From the NCBI RefSeq assembly GCF_014647055.1, contig NZ_BMOL01000043.1, positions 1-6,331 on the forward strand: 6,331 bases of DNA. The letters are read 5' to 3'. This document shows, in pieces, positions 4,745 through 6,331 of this stretch. The notes beneath the pieces are model-generated. The model was given only the letters and a program-made list of their open reading frames with translations, was not told where the DNA came from and ran no database searches. The translations under genes were made by a program, and so were the position numbers. Numbering within the stretch: position 1 is the stretch's first letter; each line of letters begins with the position of its first letter. This DNA is from Deinococcus aerolatus. GTDB taxonomy: Bacteria; Deinococcota; Deinococci; Deinococcales; Deinococcaceae.

Positions 4745-6331
4745 GTGTCCGAAAGCACAGAACAGCTCAGTCTCCTGAAGCGACAGGCTTACCTCGTGGC
4801 CCTCCCAGCCACGCTGCTCATGGTTCTGCTGACGCTCGCCCTGAACATCAATAGCACGCCCGATCCATTTAATCAGGTGGCCCTTCCCCTCCTGGCCGCT
4901 GTCCTGTTGGGACTGAGCGCGGCGCTTTACCTCCGCCTGGTGCCACTGCGCTGGATCGAACACGGATTCTATTCGGTTGTGGCAGTCAGCTTTCTCGCCA
5001 AGCTGGGTTCTCTCTCGCTCGGCTCCCCGCTGGGCATCTCAGATGCACAGATCGCCCAGGTTTATATCTGGTCCCCTTTCATCTACCTGCTCAGCTCTCT
5101 GATCTACACCGTCCGGCAAGCTCTGCAACGCTCCCTGATGATTTACGGACTTAGTTTGGCCGTGGGGCTGTATACGGTGGCTTTAAGCGGTTTCGAGGGC
5201 CTGGGAAATTTCGCTCGCCTGGTGGAGTTCTATCTGGCAAGTGGATTGTGGATGGCGATGCTTTACATTCTGGGCACCCTTAAAACCCGTCTCGCGCGCA
5301 TGACTACCCGCATGAGTGAAATGGAGCGTATGGCCCACCGTGACGCGCTCACTGGAGTCGGCAACCGCCGTCACATGGAAGTTCGTTTAACACAGCAGCT
5401 CGAGCAATTTCAGCGGTACGGCATGGCGTGGGCGGTGATCCTGCTCGACATCGACGATTTCAAGCGGGTGAATGATCTGCATGGACACGAGGTGGGCGAC
5501 TATGTGCTGCAACAGGTCGCTCAGCTCGTGCAGCACGATCTGCGTGACACGGATCAACTCGCCCGCTGGGGCGGTGAGGAATTTCTGATCGTGGTCCCAC
5601 AAACCGATCTGTTCCATGTCCAGGCTCTGGCAGAACGGATTCGGTCACTGATCGGTCGATCGCCTTTCAATGGAGTTGGTTCCATTACGGCCAGCTTCGG
5701 TGTGGCCGCCTATCGGGACGGCGAAAGCATCCTGACCCTGATGCAGCGGGCTGACGAAGCCCTTTACCGGGCCAAACATGCTGGCAAGAACCAGGTGAAG
5801 GTGGCCCGGTTGACCACCGACGCTTTGCTCCTGCCTGAGCTTCATAATCCTTTTCCGGTGCGGACACCCGACCTAGACCCAGAGCTGTGCCAGGAAGTCT
5901 CGGACTGGCTGCAAGTCTTTGGCCTCGGTCCCCGGGATGCCCATTCCCGGTATGCGTTCGCCGTGGACTTTGTGGGCCTCGCCGCCGCTTTACATCCTCA
6001 CGCGTCCAGGGCGGGTCTCCGGCAGACGGCAGACTGGTACAGCTTGATGTTTCTGCATGATGACCGCTGTGATTCCTCGGGCGTCGGCAAAGATCCAGTG
6101 CGTTTGCAGGGCCTGACTGAACGCCTGCTGTCCATTTTTCAAGGCAGTCCCCCAAGACCCGACGACGAGCCGTTGGCCCAGGCACTGGGCGATTTGCGTG
6201 GACGTCTGCTGTCGTATGGAGGGGCGCACTGGTTACAGGAAGTCACAGAGCAGATGCGAGCCTATGGTAGTGCTCCAGAAATCCCGACAGAAAATGGCCC
6301 ACCCGTTGAGAGGGTCGGGCACACTGGAGGG
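4745..6331 (+). CDS. Membrane-anchored diguanylate cyclase fused to a class I terpene synthase (3' end outside window)
   Basis: The frame is open for 529 codons from GTG 4745 to the window edge. Residues 17-179 form about six membrane helices (near 17-35, 44-63, 72-92, 103-122, 128-148, 160-179), followed by a short signalling helix (180-197). The GGDEF domain (about 195-355) is complete: RDALTGVGNRR (199-209), LLDIDDFKRVND with metal Asp 235, GGEEF at 276-280, SFGVA, and RADEALYRAKHAGKNQV. RDTD at 267-270, five residues before GGEEF, is the c-di-GMP-binding inhibitory I-site, so an active, feedback-controlled cyclase is expected. After a few linker residues a terpene synthase begins (LPELHNPFPV, from about 364). 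It has WLQVFGL, ADWYSLMFLHDDRCD with the Mg-binding DDxxD at 439-443, and GKDPVRLQGLTERLLSIFQG. At the edge, RVGHTGG matches the R..(H/K)xGG region of geosmin/2-methylisoborneol-type cyclases. About 150 residues with the pyrophosphate-sensor Arg and NSE motif should follow. The substrate is probably GPP or FPP; the product is unknown. Confidence 0.9.
   Translation, partial: MSESTEQLSLLKRQAYLVALPATLLMVLLTLALNINSTPDPFNQVALPLLAAVLLGLSAALYLRLVPLRWIEHGFYSVVAVSFLAKLGSLSLGSPLGISDAQIAQVYIWSPFIYLLSSLIYTVRQALQRSLMIYGLSLAVGLYTVALSGFEGLGNFARLVEFYLASGLWMAMLYILGTLKTRLARMTTRMSEMERMAHRDALTGVGNRRHMEVRLTQQLEQFQRYGMAWAVILLDIDDFKRVNDLHGHEVGDYVLQQVAQLVQHDLRDTDQLARWGGEEFLIVVPQTDLFHVQALAERIRSLIGRSPFNGVGSITASFGVAAYRDGESILTLMQRADEALYRAKHAGKNQVKVARLTTDALLLPELHNPFPVRTPDLDPELCQEVSDWLQVFGLGPRDAHSRYAFAVDFVGLAAALHPHASRAGLRQTADWYSLMFLHDDRCDSSGVGKDPVRLQGLTERLLSIFQGSPPRPDDEPLAQALGDLRGRLLSYGGAHWLQEVTEQMRAYGSAPEIPTENGPPVERVGHTGG

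Noticed and set aside
1..6331. CRISPR array, tRNA or rRNA genes
   Set aside because: No regularly spaced repeats of 20-40 bases and no tRNA- or rRNA-like conserved segments were seen on either strand.

Overview
The window reads as a high-GC bacterial accessory region, most likely from a Deinococcus-type organism. This is inferred from the G/C-rich codon third positions, from an extended -10 (TANNNT) promoter placed for leaderless translation, and from protein sequences of Deinococcus style. No marker gene settles the taxonomy. Every gene I can support lies on the + strand.

Left part (1 to about 830): a remnant of an IS110-family element (non-coding left end, ribosome site and first ~15 codons of the recombinase) is joined in frame to the catalytic half of a tyrosine recombinase. 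That recombinase has lost its N-terminal half and carries an in-frame TAG. Middle (832-2325): an intact gene of unknown function with a strongly basic tail is followed by a HigB/HigA-type toxin-antitoxin pair. The toxin lies under a strong promoter embedded in a 34-bp dyad (a probable antitoxin operator), but it has a TGA at a position where the family has Trp. The antitoxin is intact. Next (2500-3257) is a small serine recombinase whose catalytic serine segment is out of frame with the rest. After a 215-bp gap comes a gene of unknown function with several helix-turn-helix-like segments, split by an in-frame TAG (3473-4570). The first two thirds of the window is therefore a decaying landing site for mobile elements, with three nonsense codons and one frameshift in four otherwise recognisable reading frames.

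Right part (4570-6331): after a possible short terminator and a 26-bp dyad, a long reading frame starts at GTG 4745 with a good ribosome site and stays open to the window end (529 codons). It encodes, in one polypeptide, about six membrane helices, a complete diguanylate cyclase GGDEF domain (GGEEF active site plus RxxD inhibitory site) and, after a linker of only a few residues, the first ~170 residues of a class I terpene synthase with a perfect DDxxD metal-binding motif. A membrane-anchored fusion of a c-di-GMP synthase with a terpene cyclase is the outstanding feature of this window. I know of no characterised protein of this architecture, and it suggests terpene production coupled to second-messenger signalling. 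The C-terminal half of the cyclase, including the expected NSE motif, lies beyond the window.
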